Shown here in pieces: positions 52,998-61,149 of a DNA stretch of 64,000 nt. Within the stretch, counting starts at the first letter, position 1, and every line of letters starts with the position of its first letter. Under the pieces are notes generated by a model. That model saw only the letters and a program-made list of their open reading frames with translations, did no database searches and was not told where the DNA came from. This DNA is from Streptomyces sp. SAJ15 (lineage in GTDB: Bacteria > Actinomycetota > Actinomycetes > Streptomycetales > Streptomycetaceae), in assembly GCF_007595705.1 (NCBI RefSeq), contig NZ_NISY01000011.1, positions 147,053 through 211,052 on the forward strand, written 5' to 3'. The position numbers and the translations under genes were made by a program.

Positions 52998-53213
52998 TCA
53001 GCCGCAGCACCCGCCTCCGCAGCACCCACCGCCACCCCCGCCTCCGGAGGCGGGGCGCGGCGCGGCGGTGCCGCCGACGGCGACGGCGGAGAGCAGCTTG
53101 ACGGTGTCGTCGTGGCCCTCGGGGCAGGCCGCGGGGGCGGAGGACTCGGCCATCGGCCGGTTCAGCTCAAAGGTCGTCCCGCAGGCGCGGCAGCGGTACT
53201 CGTAGCGAGGCAT
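52998..53213 (-). CDS. FmdB-type zinc-ribbon protein
   Basis: A 71-residue protein. MPRYEYRCRACGTTFELNRPM is the FmdB zinc ribbon start with its first Cys pair; the second half reads AACPEGHDDTVKLLSAVA. One Cys of the usual second pair appears replaced, with His in CPEGH. A Gly-rich tail ends GGGCCGGGCCG, with four more Cys. FmdB-like proteins were linked to amide-metabolism regulation, but most are uncharacterised. ATG at 53225 would add four residues. Confidence 0.87.
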   Translation of the reverse strand: MPRYEYRCRACGTTFELNRPMAESSAPAACPEGHDDTVKLLSAVAVGGTAAPRPASGGGGGGGCCGGGCCG

Positions 53214-53354
53214 GAGAGGCAGCATAACGAGGGGAGTCGCAGGTCAACAGGTACGCGGGCGGGCGGGGGCGGCCGGGCCCCCGGATCACAGGGACACGGC
53301 GTGGCGTGGCCACCGAAGATTCCCCGGGCCCCGAGGGGCCAGGCCCCGCGGGGA

Positions 53355-54794
53355 TCACCGCCGGCTGTTCTGTCCGGCGTTCGGTCCGGCGTTCTGTGCC
53401 CCACGCTCGGTGCGGATGTCCTGGACCACCCGGCCGACGGCCTGTCGTAGGTCCTCCAGCTCGGTGAGGAAGTGCCACCAGTCGGGGTGGCGGCCCTCCA
53501 GGCCGGCGACGGCGCGGTCGAGCCGCTCCACGGCGGCGTCGAGGGGCCGGGCGTGCCGCGGCTCGGGGGTGGAACGGCCGTCCATGGCGAGCCGCTGGGC
53601 GTCGCGGATGGTGAAGCGGGTGCGTTCGATCTCCTCCTGCGGGTCGTAGGAGACCCGATCCAGGCGACGCAGCCGGTCCCCGGCGGCGGAGACGGCCTCG
53701 TCGGTGGTGTTGAGGAGGGCCCGTACGGTGGCGAGCCGGGCGGTGGCGTCGGCCCACTGCTGGGCGTCGCGGGCGGCCTGAGCCTCCTTGAGCTTCTGCT
53801 GGGCGAGCGCGACATCGCGGACGGCCTGCTCGGGAACGGGCTGGAGGTCCTGCCAGCAGGCGGCGCTGTACCGCCGGCGCAGCTCGCTGAGCACGGGTTC
53901 GACGCCGGCGGCTCGGGTGCTGATGGCTTCGGCGCGGGTACGGAGGGAGACCAGCCGCCGGTCCGTCTCCGCCGCCCGCTCGGGCAGCCGCTCGGCCTCC
54001 CCGCGCACCGCCTCCGCGCGGCGCAGCACGTCGTCCGCGCGCCGGATGGTCTCCTGTACGCCGTGCTGGCCGGCGCCCTGGTTGAGCTTGGTCAGCTCGG
54101 GCGAGAGGGCCGCCAACCGGGCGGCGAGGTCGTCGGCGCGCAGCCCGGAGGCGCGTACGGCGTCCAAGGCCTGGGTGGCGGAGAGCAGCGCCTGGCGGGC
54201 CCGCTGCACCGCGGGCGCGAGCTGGGCCAGCCGGCTCTCGGCCTGGCGCAGCAGCGGCCCGAGCCCCTCCCCGAACCGCTCCAGCTCGGCCCGGACCCGG
54301 TCCAGCTCCTCCTTGGCCCGCGCCAGCTCCGTCCGCGCCCGGGCGGCGGTGCCGCCGTCCAGGTCGTCCCGGTCGAGGTCGTGGGCGTCGACGGCGGTGA
54401 TGTAGGCGTGACTGACCTCGTCGACGCGCCTCCCGAAGGCGGCGAAGTCCTCGATCACCTTGCGCGCGGCGGGTGAGTCGTCGACGGCGTTGATGGTCTC
54501 GATGGAGATCCGGAGCTCCCGCTGCGCGGTGTCCAGCTCGTAGAACGCGGCCGCGGCGGCGTCCTTGGCCGCCTGCGCCTCGGCCCGCTGCCCCTCCCCG
54601 CGCCCCCCGAACCACCGCCGGGCCCCGCCCCCGGGAAAGGCCCCCGGCAGCGCCGCGACGGCCACGGCCAGCAGGGGCAACGGCAACAGCACCACGCCGG
54701 CGACCTCCCGCACCGCACTCCGGCCCCCGGGACGGCGCACGGACCGCCCCGTCCACAGCGCCCGCACGGCCCGCACGAGTGTCCCCGTCACCAC
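53355..54794 (-). CDS. membrane-anchored coiled-coil protein of unknown function
   Basis: A 479-residue protein. One hydrophobic helix (VAGVVLLPLPLLAVAVAAL, residues 31-49) anchors it, and residues 70-450 are predicted almost wholly helical with heptad patterns (RARTELARAKEELDRVRAELERFGEGL, LRRAEAVRGEAERLPERAAETDRRL). Phage-shock or chromosome-partition-like behaviour is conceivable but no domain is recognised. The GTG start lies 192 bases from the tRNA gene on the other strand. High Ala/Arg/Glu content is typical of actinobacterial coiled coils. Confidence 0.75.
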   Translation of the reverse strand: MVTGTLVRAVRALWTGRSVRRPGGRSAVREVAGVVLLPLPLLAVAVAALPGAFPGGGARRWFGGRGEGQRAEAQAAKDAAAAAFYELDTAQRELRISIETINAVDDSPAARKVIEDFAAFGRRVDEVSHAYITAVDAHDLDRDDLDGGTAARARTELARAKEELDRVRAELERFGEGLGPLLRQAESRLAQLAPAVQRARQALLSATQALDAVRASGLRADDLAARLAALSPELTKLNQGAGQHGVQETIRRADDVLRRAEAVRGEAERLPERAAETDRRLVSLRTRAEAISTRAAGVEPVLSELRRRYSAACWQDLQPVPEQAVRDVALAQQKLKEAQAARDAQQWADATARLATVRALLNTTDEAVSAAGDRLRRLDRVSYDPQEEIERTRFTIRDAQRLAMDGRSTPEPRHARPLDAAVERLDRAVAGLEGRHPDWWHFLTELEDLRQAVGRVVQDIRTERGAQNAGPNAGQNSRR

Positions 54795-54985
54795 CCTCTA
54801 CCGACCTCTCCCGCTAGATCGCCAAGATCGCCCCAGACCCGGCTGCCATTCTCCCACCGCCCCGAACAAACCAGCGGCCCGACGGCCCGACCACCAGGGC
54901 GGCCCCCGCCCCGGTGGCCCATCAGCGCACGCTGGCCGGATTGCGAAGTCTGGGTGGCGGCAATGTACTCTGTCTCTTCGTCCCA

Positions 54986-55057
54986 GGGCGCATAGCTCAG
55001 CGGTAGAGCGCTGCTCTTACAAAGCAGATGTCGGCGGTTCAAATCCGTCTGTGCCCA
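54986..55057 (+). tRNA. tRNA-Val (anticodon UAC)
   Basis: A full cloverleaf is readable. The acceptor GGGCGCA pairs with TGTGCCC (one G-U). The D arm contains AGCTCAGCGGTAGAGCG. The anticodon stem CTGCT/AGCAG closes the loop CTTACAA, with TAC as anticodon. The T arm has GGTTCAAATCC. The discriminator is A, and only CC follows, so full CCA is added after transcription. A strong terminator follows at 55076. Confidence 0.96.
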
Positions 55058-55075
55058 CCCTCGCCGAACACGGCA

Positions 55076-55117
55076 AAGGCCCAGGTCAACCGGTGTGAAA
55101 CCAGTTACCTGGGCCTT
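55076..55117 (+). terminator. tRNA-Val terminator
   Basis: AAGGCCCAGGT (55076-55086) pairs exactly with ACCTGGGCCTT (55107-55117), with further pairing inside (AACCGGT with ACCAGTT). GATCTTTTT follows, a rare T-run for this genome. Confidence 0.92.
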
Positions 55118-55251
55118 GATCTTTTTCGGCTCGGGGAACTGCGCCGAGGCCCCGTGCCACTTACGTCCCAGAACGGCCTTCGGGCTGTCCGTACCGGGTC
55201 TGTGCCGGCGGCCACAGCGAACGGGACGCACGTAGGCGCATACTGAGGACA

Positions 55252-55473
55252 ATGACTAAGCCTGCTGCACCGAAGCGTCATTTGCCCACCAGCCCCTTCA
55301 AGGCCCCGGTCACACCGGTTCCCAAGGACTTCGCTCTGGGCGACCAGGTCACACATGACATGTACGGCCTCGGCCGGGTGATCGGCATCGAGGAGGGAAT
55401 CGCGGCGCTCGTGGATTTCGGCTCGGCGCCAATGCGGATCTTGAGCCCGTACGCCAAGATGACCAAGCTGTAG
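55252..55473 (+). CDS. small SH3/CarD-like domain protein, function unknown
   Basis: A 73-residue protein. After a basic, Pro-rich start (MTKPAAPKRHLPTSPFKAPVTPVPKDF), the rest reads GDQVTHDMYGLGRVIGIEEGIAALVDFGSAPMRILSPYAKMTKL. This five-strand pattern, with VxHxxYGxGxVxxI, resembles the Tudor-like RNA-polymerase-binding domain of CarD and UvrD tails. CTGAGGACA precedes the ATG. It lies just after tRNA-Val and is monocistronic. A role in transcription is only suggested by the fold. Confidence 0.8.
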   Translation: MTKPAAPKRHLPTSPFKAPVTPVPKDFALGDQVTHDMYGLGRVIGIEEGIAALVDFGSAPMRILSPYAKMTKL

Positions 55474-56036
55474 ACCACTGTGCCCGATCACGGCACGCCA
55501 GGCCCCTTCAGGGACCTGCAACGAAAGGGAGACCTCTCATCGATCTGACGTCGCTGTTTTCCGCTCTGGAAGGGCAACCCCGCTGTTCGGCCGCATCGCC
55601 GCCTCCCACGACGAACCCCTTCCAGGCCGCGGAGTTCGGGGAAGACGAAACCTTCCCGCTCGAGGACGCACAGGGGCCCGCCTCAGGCATGCGTACGGTG
55701 CGACACGGGGCAGCTTAGCTCCACGGGCGACGGTGGCTTAGCTGCCCGGCGAGGGTCGTCTCCGGTGTTGACGGTGAGGAGTGCGGCCGTCTCATTCAGG
55801 CCCGCTCACCGTCATTCAGGCGACAGCGTGTGGTGGGCCCTTCCCGTAGGCACGTCCTGTACGCGGCCAGGCCACCCACCAACACCGTTGGAGGGCCTGG
55901 TGTGTGCGCAGCGGTCAGACACCAGTTGCGGCCCTTCCGTGGCTCGTCCTGGGATGCCTGACCGGCAACGGAGCCCCGCACCGAGATCGGTACGGGGCTC
56001 TTTCGCTGCCGGATGGGAGCGATCGACGGGTGCGGG
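55474..56036. other. gene-poor interval with a possible gene remnant
   Basis: Bases 55520-55718 contain an AAAGGGAGA ribosome site followed by a 58-codon open frame (IDLTSLFSALEGQPR...RTVRHGAA, stop TAG near 55718), but with ATC or CTC where a start is needed. It may be the remains of a small gene. The bases from 55719 to 55970 show nothing I can support. A terminator closes the interval (next entry). Confidence 0.4.
55971..56000 (-). terminator. hairpin between MazG-like gene and the interval to its left
   Basis: GAGCCCCG-C-ACCGA-ga-TCGGT-A-CGGGGCTC forms a long near-perfect stem. It lies 36 bases past the stop of the minus-strand MazG-like gene. It is followed by TTTCG on the plus strand and could act in both directions. 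Confidence 0.8.
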
Positions 56037-56357
56037 TCACGAAGGCATCGTCCGGGCCACGAGGTGTCTGAGGTGGTCGTCGAGCAGTTTCTCGGCGTCC
56101 GGGGTACAGGTGGCGAGCGCGACCATGCCCGTGACGATGACGTCGCACAGTTCCTTGTGGACGTCGTCCCAGGTGTGGCTCGGGCCCTTGCGGGGGTTGG
56201 CGCCCACAGCGCCGTGCATGGCTTCCACGACCTCGCCGAACTCCTCGCCGATCTTGAGTACGCGCCACAGCTTCGCGTCCCCGGCCGTCGCCGGGTCGGA
56301 GTGCTCATCCAGCCAGACGCGCAGCCGCTCCACCCGGCTCCAGGTGGTGTCCTTCAT
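56037..56357 (-). CDS. MazG-like nucleotide pyrophosphohydrolase
   Basis: A 106-residue helical protein. The metal-binding acids of the all-alpha NTP pyrophosphatase fold are present: LWRVLKIGEEFGEVVEAMHGAVG (E-E-x2-E) and WDDVHKELCDVIVTGMVAL (E-x2-D). GAGGAGGAAACCC before ATG 56357 sets the start, and the 15 upstream residues in frame are discarded. It probably hydrolyses a (d)NTP to the monophosphate. It follows the kinase-fold gene in the same direction after 132 bases. Confidence 0.87.
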   Translation of the reverse strand: MKDTTWSRVERLRVWLDEHSDPATAGDAKLWRVLKIGEEFGEVVEAMHGAVGANPRKGPSHTWDDVHKELCDVIVTGMVALATCTPDAEKLLDDHLRHLVARTMPS

Positions 56358-56489
56358 GGGTTTCCTCCTCAGTCGTTTGCTCAGTCGTTTGTGCGGGGTC
56401 AAGCACCGCCGGCACGGCCGCGGCCACGCTCGGCATCGGTGACGGCTTCGGTCGGCCTACGGAGGAAGTCGGCTCACGCGGCCCCCGGA

Positions 56490-57272
56490 CTAGCGGAGGA
56501 GCGCCGCGAATCGGGCGTTGCTCTCCCTGGCACCGGTCTCGCCGACGGCTGCGGTGAGGGAGCGGCAGTTCGCCCTCACGAAGGCGCGCAGCGCATCGCG
56601 GTCCGCGGTCGTCCAGCAGGGGAAGGCGGCGGCCCAGGCGCGGGCCTGGGCGGGCGGGCAGTCGTCCTCCATGAGCCGTACGGCGGTGTGGGCCACGTCC
56701 ACCCAGGCGGGGCCTCGGGCCGGAGTGGCCCAGTCGATGAGGTAGGCGCGGCCCGCGCCGACGAGGATGTTGTGCGGGTTCGTGTCGGTGTGCAGGAGGG
56801 CGTCCCCGAGGAGGAGGTCGAGGTCCGCATGGTCGAGGTGGTCGGCCCAGCGGTCGGCGAAGCGGGGGAGCGCGAGGTGCGGCGGCCGCTCCAGCTCGCC
56901 CGCGAGGCGCAGGGCTTCCGCGACCAGCGGGAGGTCGGGCGAGCCGGGCGACAGGTCCGCGTGCCGGCCCTCGACGAACTCGAACCCGAGCACGTCCCAG
57001 CCGCCCACCGCCACACGCCACAGCAGGCGCGGGCAGACCGCCGCCACGTACGGGTTGAGGTCGACCTCCCACTGGTGCTGCGCCCCGCCCGCCTGGTCAT
57101 CGAGGCGAACGCCCTTGATGAAGGTTCTCCCGGCCGGGCTGGTGAGGGAAGCCGCCACGGTGCAGTTGAGACCGTGCGACATGGAGCGTGCCTGGACGAC
57201 CGGCCCGGTGTGCCATTCGATCGCCTCCTGGACCACAGCCGGTAAGTGATGCCACGTGATACGGGATGTCAT
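56490..57272 (-). CDS. aminoglycoside-phosphotransferase-fold kinase (APH family)
   Basis: A 260-residue kinase-like protein. TFIKGVRLDD carries the ATP-binding Lys, LLLGDALLHTDTNPHNILVGAGRAYLIDWATPARGPAWVDVAHT has the catalytic loop H-T-D-x-N-P-x-N and the metal Asp of the IDW motif. A GAGGA site lies seven bases before ATG 57272. Members phosphorylate small molecules such as antibiotics, choline or thiamine. The 27-residue zinc-finger-like gene lies 65 bases upstream in the same direction. Confidence 0.88.
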   Translation of the reverse strand: MTSRITWHHLPAVVQEAIEWHTGPVVQARSMSHGLNCTVAASLTSPAGRTFIKGVRLDDQAGGAQHQWEVDLNPYVAAVCPRLLWRVAVGGWDVLGFEFVEGRHADLSPGSPDLPLVAEALRLAGELERPPHLALPRFADRWADHLDHADLDLLLGDALLHTDTNPHNILVGAGRAYLIDWATPARGPAWVDVAHTAVRLMEDDCPPAQARAWAAAFPCWTTADRDALRAFVRANCRSLTAAVGETGARESNARFAALLR

Positions 57273-57337
57273 GACGTCCTCGCTCCGGGATTCGGGGAAG
57301 GGAGCCGGCGAGACCGGCTCCCGTGACGTGCGACGGA

Positions 57338-57421
57338 TCAACCTGACGTCTCTCCGCACTTGCGGCAGCGGCTCTTGCCGCTCCACTGGACCCAGTCGTG
57401 GTCACAGTTCGAGAGGATCAT
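57338..57421 (-). CDS. 27-residue zinc-knuckle-like micro-protein
   Basis: A short open frame starting MILSNCDHDWVQW and ending CRKCGETSG. It holds C-x-H (Cys6, His8) and C-x2-C (Cys19, Cys22), a plausible single zinc site. AGGAGGG lies seven bases before the ATG, one of the best ribosome sites in the window. It is too short for automatic gene callers. Similar mini-proteins with C-x-H-x-W ... C-x2-C-G are scattered in actinobacteria. Function unknown; it may be co-transcribed with the APH-fold gene. Confidence 0.72.
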   Translation of the reverse strand: MILSNCDHDWVQWSGKSRCRKCGETSG

Positions 57422-57478
57422 TCGGTGCCCTCCTGTCTGTGGTTCGACCCGAAGTGGCTACCCCGTGGCGGTACTCGA

Positions 57479-57496
57479 ACCCCGTCTCGACGGGGT
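57479..57496 (-). terminator. hairpin downstream of HAD gene
   Basis: ACCCCGT-ctcg-ACGGGGT, a perfect seven-pair stem with a four-base loop, lies about 140 bases past the stop of the HAD gene and upstream of the micro-protein. It may end the HpcH-to-HAD operon. The flanking GGTTCGAGTACC resembles a tRNA T-arm but no cloverleaf forms. Confidence 0.45.
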
Positions 57497-57635
57497 GAAC
57501 GGGCCGCCGGCTCGAGGCCGACGACGCACCCGCCGCTGCCCCTGCCGCCGTGGGCCGGTGAACGCGAAGCCCCCACGGACGACCCTAGGCCGGTCGAGGG
57601 GGCTGGTGGCGTAGCGGACCGTACGTGGCGGGGGG

Positions 57636-58499
57636 TCAGGCCCTCCCCCGCGACACCGCCCGGATCACCGCCTCGCTGCGCGCCCGCGCCCGGGTCTCCG
57701 AGGCGCGTTCGGCGAGGGCGCGGACGATGTCCTCGCCGGCCTGGACGCCGCGGGCGGTCAGGGCCGTGACCTGCTCGGCGGCCCAGCCGGTGTCGGCGAG
57801 TTCGCCGTGGCCGGGGCGCCAGCCCTGGTCGGCGGCGAGGAGGAGGTCGGCGTCGAGGAGGGAGTCGCCGGCGGCGAGGACCTCGCCGGTTTCGGCGCGA
57901 CGGGCGACCTCGGCGATGGCCGCGCTCTTGGTGAGCGGCTTGGGGACGGCGTAGATCTTGCGGCCCTGGAGGGAGACGTTCCAGCCGCGCGGCTCGGCCC
58001 AGTCGGTGAGCTCCTTGACGTAGCCCTCGGGCAGGAGTTCGCGCTCCACGACCAGGTACGCGAAGAGGTCCTCGGCCACCCGCTCCTTCAGCAGCCACGC
58101 CGGGTCGGCGGTGGCGGTGAGGTGGCCGCGGACCTCCTCCAGCGAGGCGCAGTCGGCGGCCAGCCGGCCCCGTACGGCCCGGTGCCAGTCGACGTCGGGC
58201 TCGCCGTCGACCAGCAGGTGGCCGCCGTTGGCGCAGACCGCGTATGCGGGGGCGGGGCCGGGCAGGTGGATGCGGGCGTACTGCTCGCGGGTGCGGGTGG
58301 TGGTCGGCACGAAGACGGAGGTGCGAGCCAGCTCCGCGAGCAGGCCGGCGGCGGTCTCCGTCATGTACGACAGCGGCTTGTGCTGGTACAGCTCCACGCA
58401 GAGCAGCCGGGGCGCCTCGGCGTCCGGCATCTCCAGGCCGAGCGCGGCCGACGAGTAGATGAGGGTCCGGTCCAGGTCGCTGGCGATGAGCACGGTCAT
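57636..58499 (-). CDS. HAD phosphatase of Ter-associated operon
   Basis: A 287-residue HAD hydrolase. Motif I is IASDLDRTLIYSS, motif II VPTTTRT, motif III Lys in PLTKSAAIAEVARR and motif IV VLAAGDSLLDADLLLAAD. The cap is of the Cof/sucrose-phosphatase type. It starts in the StiP gene stop (ATGA) and is the last of four coupled genes. This HAD group is regularly found with StiP, PRTase-TRSP, HpcH-like and TerD genes. A phosphate is probably removed from a nucleoside-like product made by the upstream enzymes. Confidence 0.9.
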   Translation of the reverse strand: MTVLIASDLDRTLIYSSAALGLEMPDAEAPRLLCVELYQHKPLSYMTETAAGLLAELARTSVFVPTTTRTREQYARIHLPGPAPAYAVCANGGHLLVDGEPDVDWHRAVRGRLAADCASLEEVRGHLTATADPAWLLKERVAEDLFAYLVVERELLPEGYVKELTDWAEPRGWNVSLQGRKIYAVPKPLTKSAAIAEVARRAETGEVLAAGDSLLDADLLLAADQGWRPGHGELADTGWAAEQVTALTARGVQAGEDIVRALAERASETRARARSEAVIRAVSRGRA

Positions 58500-59683
58500 T
58501 CCCCCGCCGCCTCTCGCCCGGCCGCGGCGACGGCCTTGCCGTCCGCCCCGGTGGCTCCCCTCGTATAGCGGGGGTGGATCAGGCCGACACACGAGTACGG
58601 CAGGCCCTCCACCTCCTCCACCGGCACACCGCGCTGCTCGGCGAGCAGCCGCACATGGTCCAGGTCGGCACCCGCGCCCGGGGCGGCCAGGATCTTCCAG
58701 GGCACCCGGCGCAGCAGCACCCGCGTCGTCTCGCCGACACCGGGCTTGACCAGGTTCACGTCGTGGATGCCGTACTCCTCGCTGATCCGCTCCACCGCGG
58801 CCCAGCCCTCCCAGGTGGGGGTGCGGTCGGCGGCGGCGAGCTCCTTGACCTCCAGCGCGACGTCGGCGGCCACGTCGTCGAAGCGGGCCGCGACCGTGTC
58901 GATGAACAGCCCGGAGACATCCGCCTCGGCCAGCTCGCGGTAGAACTTCGCGCCGTGGAAGTCGCCGGGGCCGACCAGGTCGGCGCGCAGCACGGTGCGT
59001 GAGACCAGGCCCGAGACGGTGGAGTTCAGGCACGCGGAGGGGATGAGGAAGTCGTCGCGGGTGCCGTACGTCCGCACGCACCGGCCGGGGTCGGCCAGCA
59101 CGACCATGCGCGGGTCGAAGCCGTCCAGGCCCTCGGCGGCGAGCTCCGCGACCGCCGCCGCCAGCTCGCGGGTGATCGCGCCCTTGCCGGTCCAGCCGTC
59201 GACGAACACCACATCGGCCGGGTCGTGGTGGTCCGCCAGCCAGCGCAGCGCCTCCGTGTCGATGCCCCGGCCGCGCACGATCGAGATCGCGTAGTGCGGC
59301 AGGTCCAGGCCGTGCGCGTGCAGCGCCCAGCGGCGCATCAGCACCCCGACCGGGGTGCCCGCGCGGGCCAGCGAGACCAGCACCGGACGCGGGGAGCGCT
59401 CGGCGAGCACGGTCTCGGTGACCGTGCCGACCGCGCGGGCGATCCGGGTGGCCGAGGCGTCCAGCGCGGAGCGGAAGAGCGCCTGGTACGCCTCGCTCGG
59501 CTGGTACTCCACGGGCAGCGACTCGGCGTAGTGCGCCCCGCCGCTCTGGATCGCCTCCTCCCGCTCCTCGGTGGGCGCCTCCAGGGTGACGTCGGAGAAG
59601 TCCTGGAGCAGCCAGCCGACGTCGTCGGGGGCGTAGGAGGAGAAGTCGGGTCCGCGGAGGGGTCCACGGCGCGGTTCTGACAT
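58496..59683 (-). CDS. StiP-family protein (PRTase-like domain)
   Basis: A 395-residue protein of the family annotated as cysteine protease StiP. FSSYAPDDVGWLLQDFSDVTLEAP opens it. A phosphoribosyltransferase-like core reads VLVSLARAGTPVGVLMRRW, HYAISIVRGRGID and DVVFVDGWTGKGAITREL, where DGWTGKG takes the place of the PRPP loop. LADPGRCVRTYGTRDDFLIPSACLNSTVSGLVSRTVL is characteristic of the family. ATG at 59683 overlaps the previous stop by one base; GTG at 59686 is an alternative. A nucleotide-salvage-like reaction is more likely than proteolysis. Confidence 0.9.
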   Translation of the reverse strand: MSEPRRGPLRGPDFSSYAPDDVGWLLQDFSDVTLEAPTEEREEAIQSGGAHYAESLPVEYQPSEAYQALFRSALDASATRIARAVGTVTETVLAERSPRPVLVSLARAGTPVGVLMRRWALHAHGLDLPHYAISIVRGRGIDTEALRWLADHHDPADVVFVDGWTGKGAITRELAAAVAELAAEGLDGFDPRMVVLADPGRCVRTYGTRDDFLIPSACLNSTVSGLVSRTVLRADLVGPGDFHGAKFYRELAEADVSGLFIDTVAARFDDVAADVALEVKELAAADRTPTWEGWAAVERISEEYGIHDVNLVKPGVGETTRVLLRRVPWKILAAPGAGADLDHVRLLAEQRGVPVEEVEGLPYSCVGLIHPRYTRGATGADGKAVAAAGREAAGE

Positions 59684-61149
59684 CACTGGGCCTGTCGTTC
59701 GGGGACGGTCGGGACTTCAGGGATGTGGGGGGTGTAGGAGGGGACCACGGCGAGCAGCACCTGGTCGGTGTGGGGCGCCAGCCGGTCGAGGAGCCCGCCG
59801 GCGGCGTGCAGCTCCGGGGTGTCGGCGGTCGAGTCCACGACGGCCACGACCGCGTCGAAGCGGCGTGCGGGGTCGGCGCCCGGCGCCACGTTGTACGCGT
59901 AGCGCTCCCCCGGGCCGTCGGCCGGCGCGTCATGGGCGGGGAAGGTCAGCCGGGTACGGATGGCGTAGCCGGGGTCGTCGACGGCCAGCACCGGTGACCG
60001 CGTCGTCGTGGAGTACCGGACGTCGACGCCGTCCGGCAGTACGTCCGCCAGCGCCTCCGCCAGCCGCAGCGGCGCGTACATCAGCTCCTCGAAGCCGAGG
60101 ACCAGGACCCGGCGGGCCCCGGCCGGCGACGAGTCCGCGGCCGCCTGCGCCGCCGGCGCCGCCGGCAGGGCCTCGGCGATCCGCGCCGCCATCCGCGGCA
60201 GCTCGGCCTCCAGCTTCTCTCGGTGCGCGGGCGTGAAGCCGTGCCGACCGCCGTCGGGCAGCCCGACCGGCCAGCCGGGGTCGACCCGGGTGAGTCGTCC
60301 CGCGCCGTCCCCGGACTCCGCCGCGCCGGAGGTCTCCGACCCGGCGGGGTCGACGGGCACCTCGTGCGCCGCCACCAGCTCCTGCCCTCGCTCGAGCACG
60401 CCGTCCGGCAGCGACACCGTGCCGGACGCCAGGGCGACCAGGTCGACGCGGGCGCCGAGGTCCGCCGCGAACGCGTCCAGCCGGTCGCGGTCCGCCGCCG
60501 ACCTCATGTCCACGAGGGCCACCACCACATACCGGTCGCGGGGGTAGCGCGCGTGCAGCGCGGCGATCGTGTTGAGCACGGTCCTGCCGGTCGAGAACTC
60601 GTCGTCGACCAGGACCAGGGGGCCGCTGCCGGCCAGCAGCTCAGGGTCCTCGGGCAGCAGCAGATGGGAGGTGGCGTGGCTGTGCTCCTCCTCGAAGCCG
60701 CCGACCGGTCGGACGCCGGCGACGGGGCGGCGGGTGGAGTGCAGGTAGGGGGCGAGGGCCAGGCCGTCCGCGACACTGTGGCCGAGGCCGGTGGCGGTCT
60801 CGGCGTAGCCCAGCACCACGGCGCGGGCGGCGGCCTCGTCGCCGAGCAGCTCGCGGACCCGGCGGCCCAGGGCCAGCCCGGTGCCGTACACGGTCCGCGG
60901 GTGCCGCGGCACATGCTTGCCGAGCACGTTGGAGACCAGCAGATGGGCCCGTCGGGGGTTGCGCCGCAGGGCGAGGCCGAGCAGGTCGCGCAACTCGGGG
61001 CCGCCGTCCAGGCCGACGCCCAGCCGGTCGGCCACCCACTGGCCGGACCACACCGTGCCGTCGCCGTTTCCGCCGTCGCCGGTCGCCCCGGTCGGTCCCG
61101 CCATCCCGGTCACCTCCGCCGTTCCCTTCTCGTCGTCCCCCGCGCTCAT
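59683..61149 (-). CDS. phosphoribosyltransferase fused to TRSP domain
   Basis: A 488-residue two-domain protein. Residues 60-280 form a type I PRTase with ETATGLGHSVAD and the PRPP-binding loop LVLVDDEFSTGRTVLNTI. After an acidic linker, residues 340-488 are the TRSP domain found beside tellurium-resistance genes: VLVLGFEELMYAPLRLAEAL, VRYSTTTRSPVLAVDDPGYAIRTRLTFP and YAYNV. It starts inside the HpcH stop (ATGA) and ends inside the StiP start. It should join a base or amide to ribose-phosphate as part of an uncharacterised nucleoside-like pathway. Confidence 0.92.
   Translation of the reverse strand: MSAGDDEKGTAEVTGMAGPTGATGDGGNGDGTVWSGQWVADRLGVGLDGGPELRDLLGLALRRNPRRAHLLVSNVLGKHVPRHPRTVYGTGLALGRRVRELLGDEAAARAVVLGYAETATGLGHSVADGLALAPYLHSTRRPVAGVRPVGGFEEEHSHATSHLLLPEDPELLAGSGPLVLVDDEFSTGRTVLNTIAALHARYPRDRYVVVALVDMRSAADRDRLDAFAADLGARVDLVALASGTVSLPDGVLERGQELVAAHEVPVDPAGSETSGAAESGDGAGRLTRVDPGWPVGLPDGGRHGFTPAHREKLEAELPRMAARIAEALPAAPAAQAAADSSPAGARRVLVLGFEELMYAPLRLAEALADVLPDGVDVRYSTTTRSPVLAVDDPGYAIRTRLTFPAHDAPADGPGERYAYNVAPGADPARRFDAVVAVVDSTADTPELHAAGGLLDRLAPHTDQVLLAVVPSYTPHIPEVPTVPERQAQ

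Noticed and set aside
57440..57520. tRNA-like T-arm sequence (GGTTCGAGTACC) on the minus strand
   Set aside because: No acceptor stem, D arm or anticodon arm can be paired; a simple terminator-like hairpin explains the symmetry.
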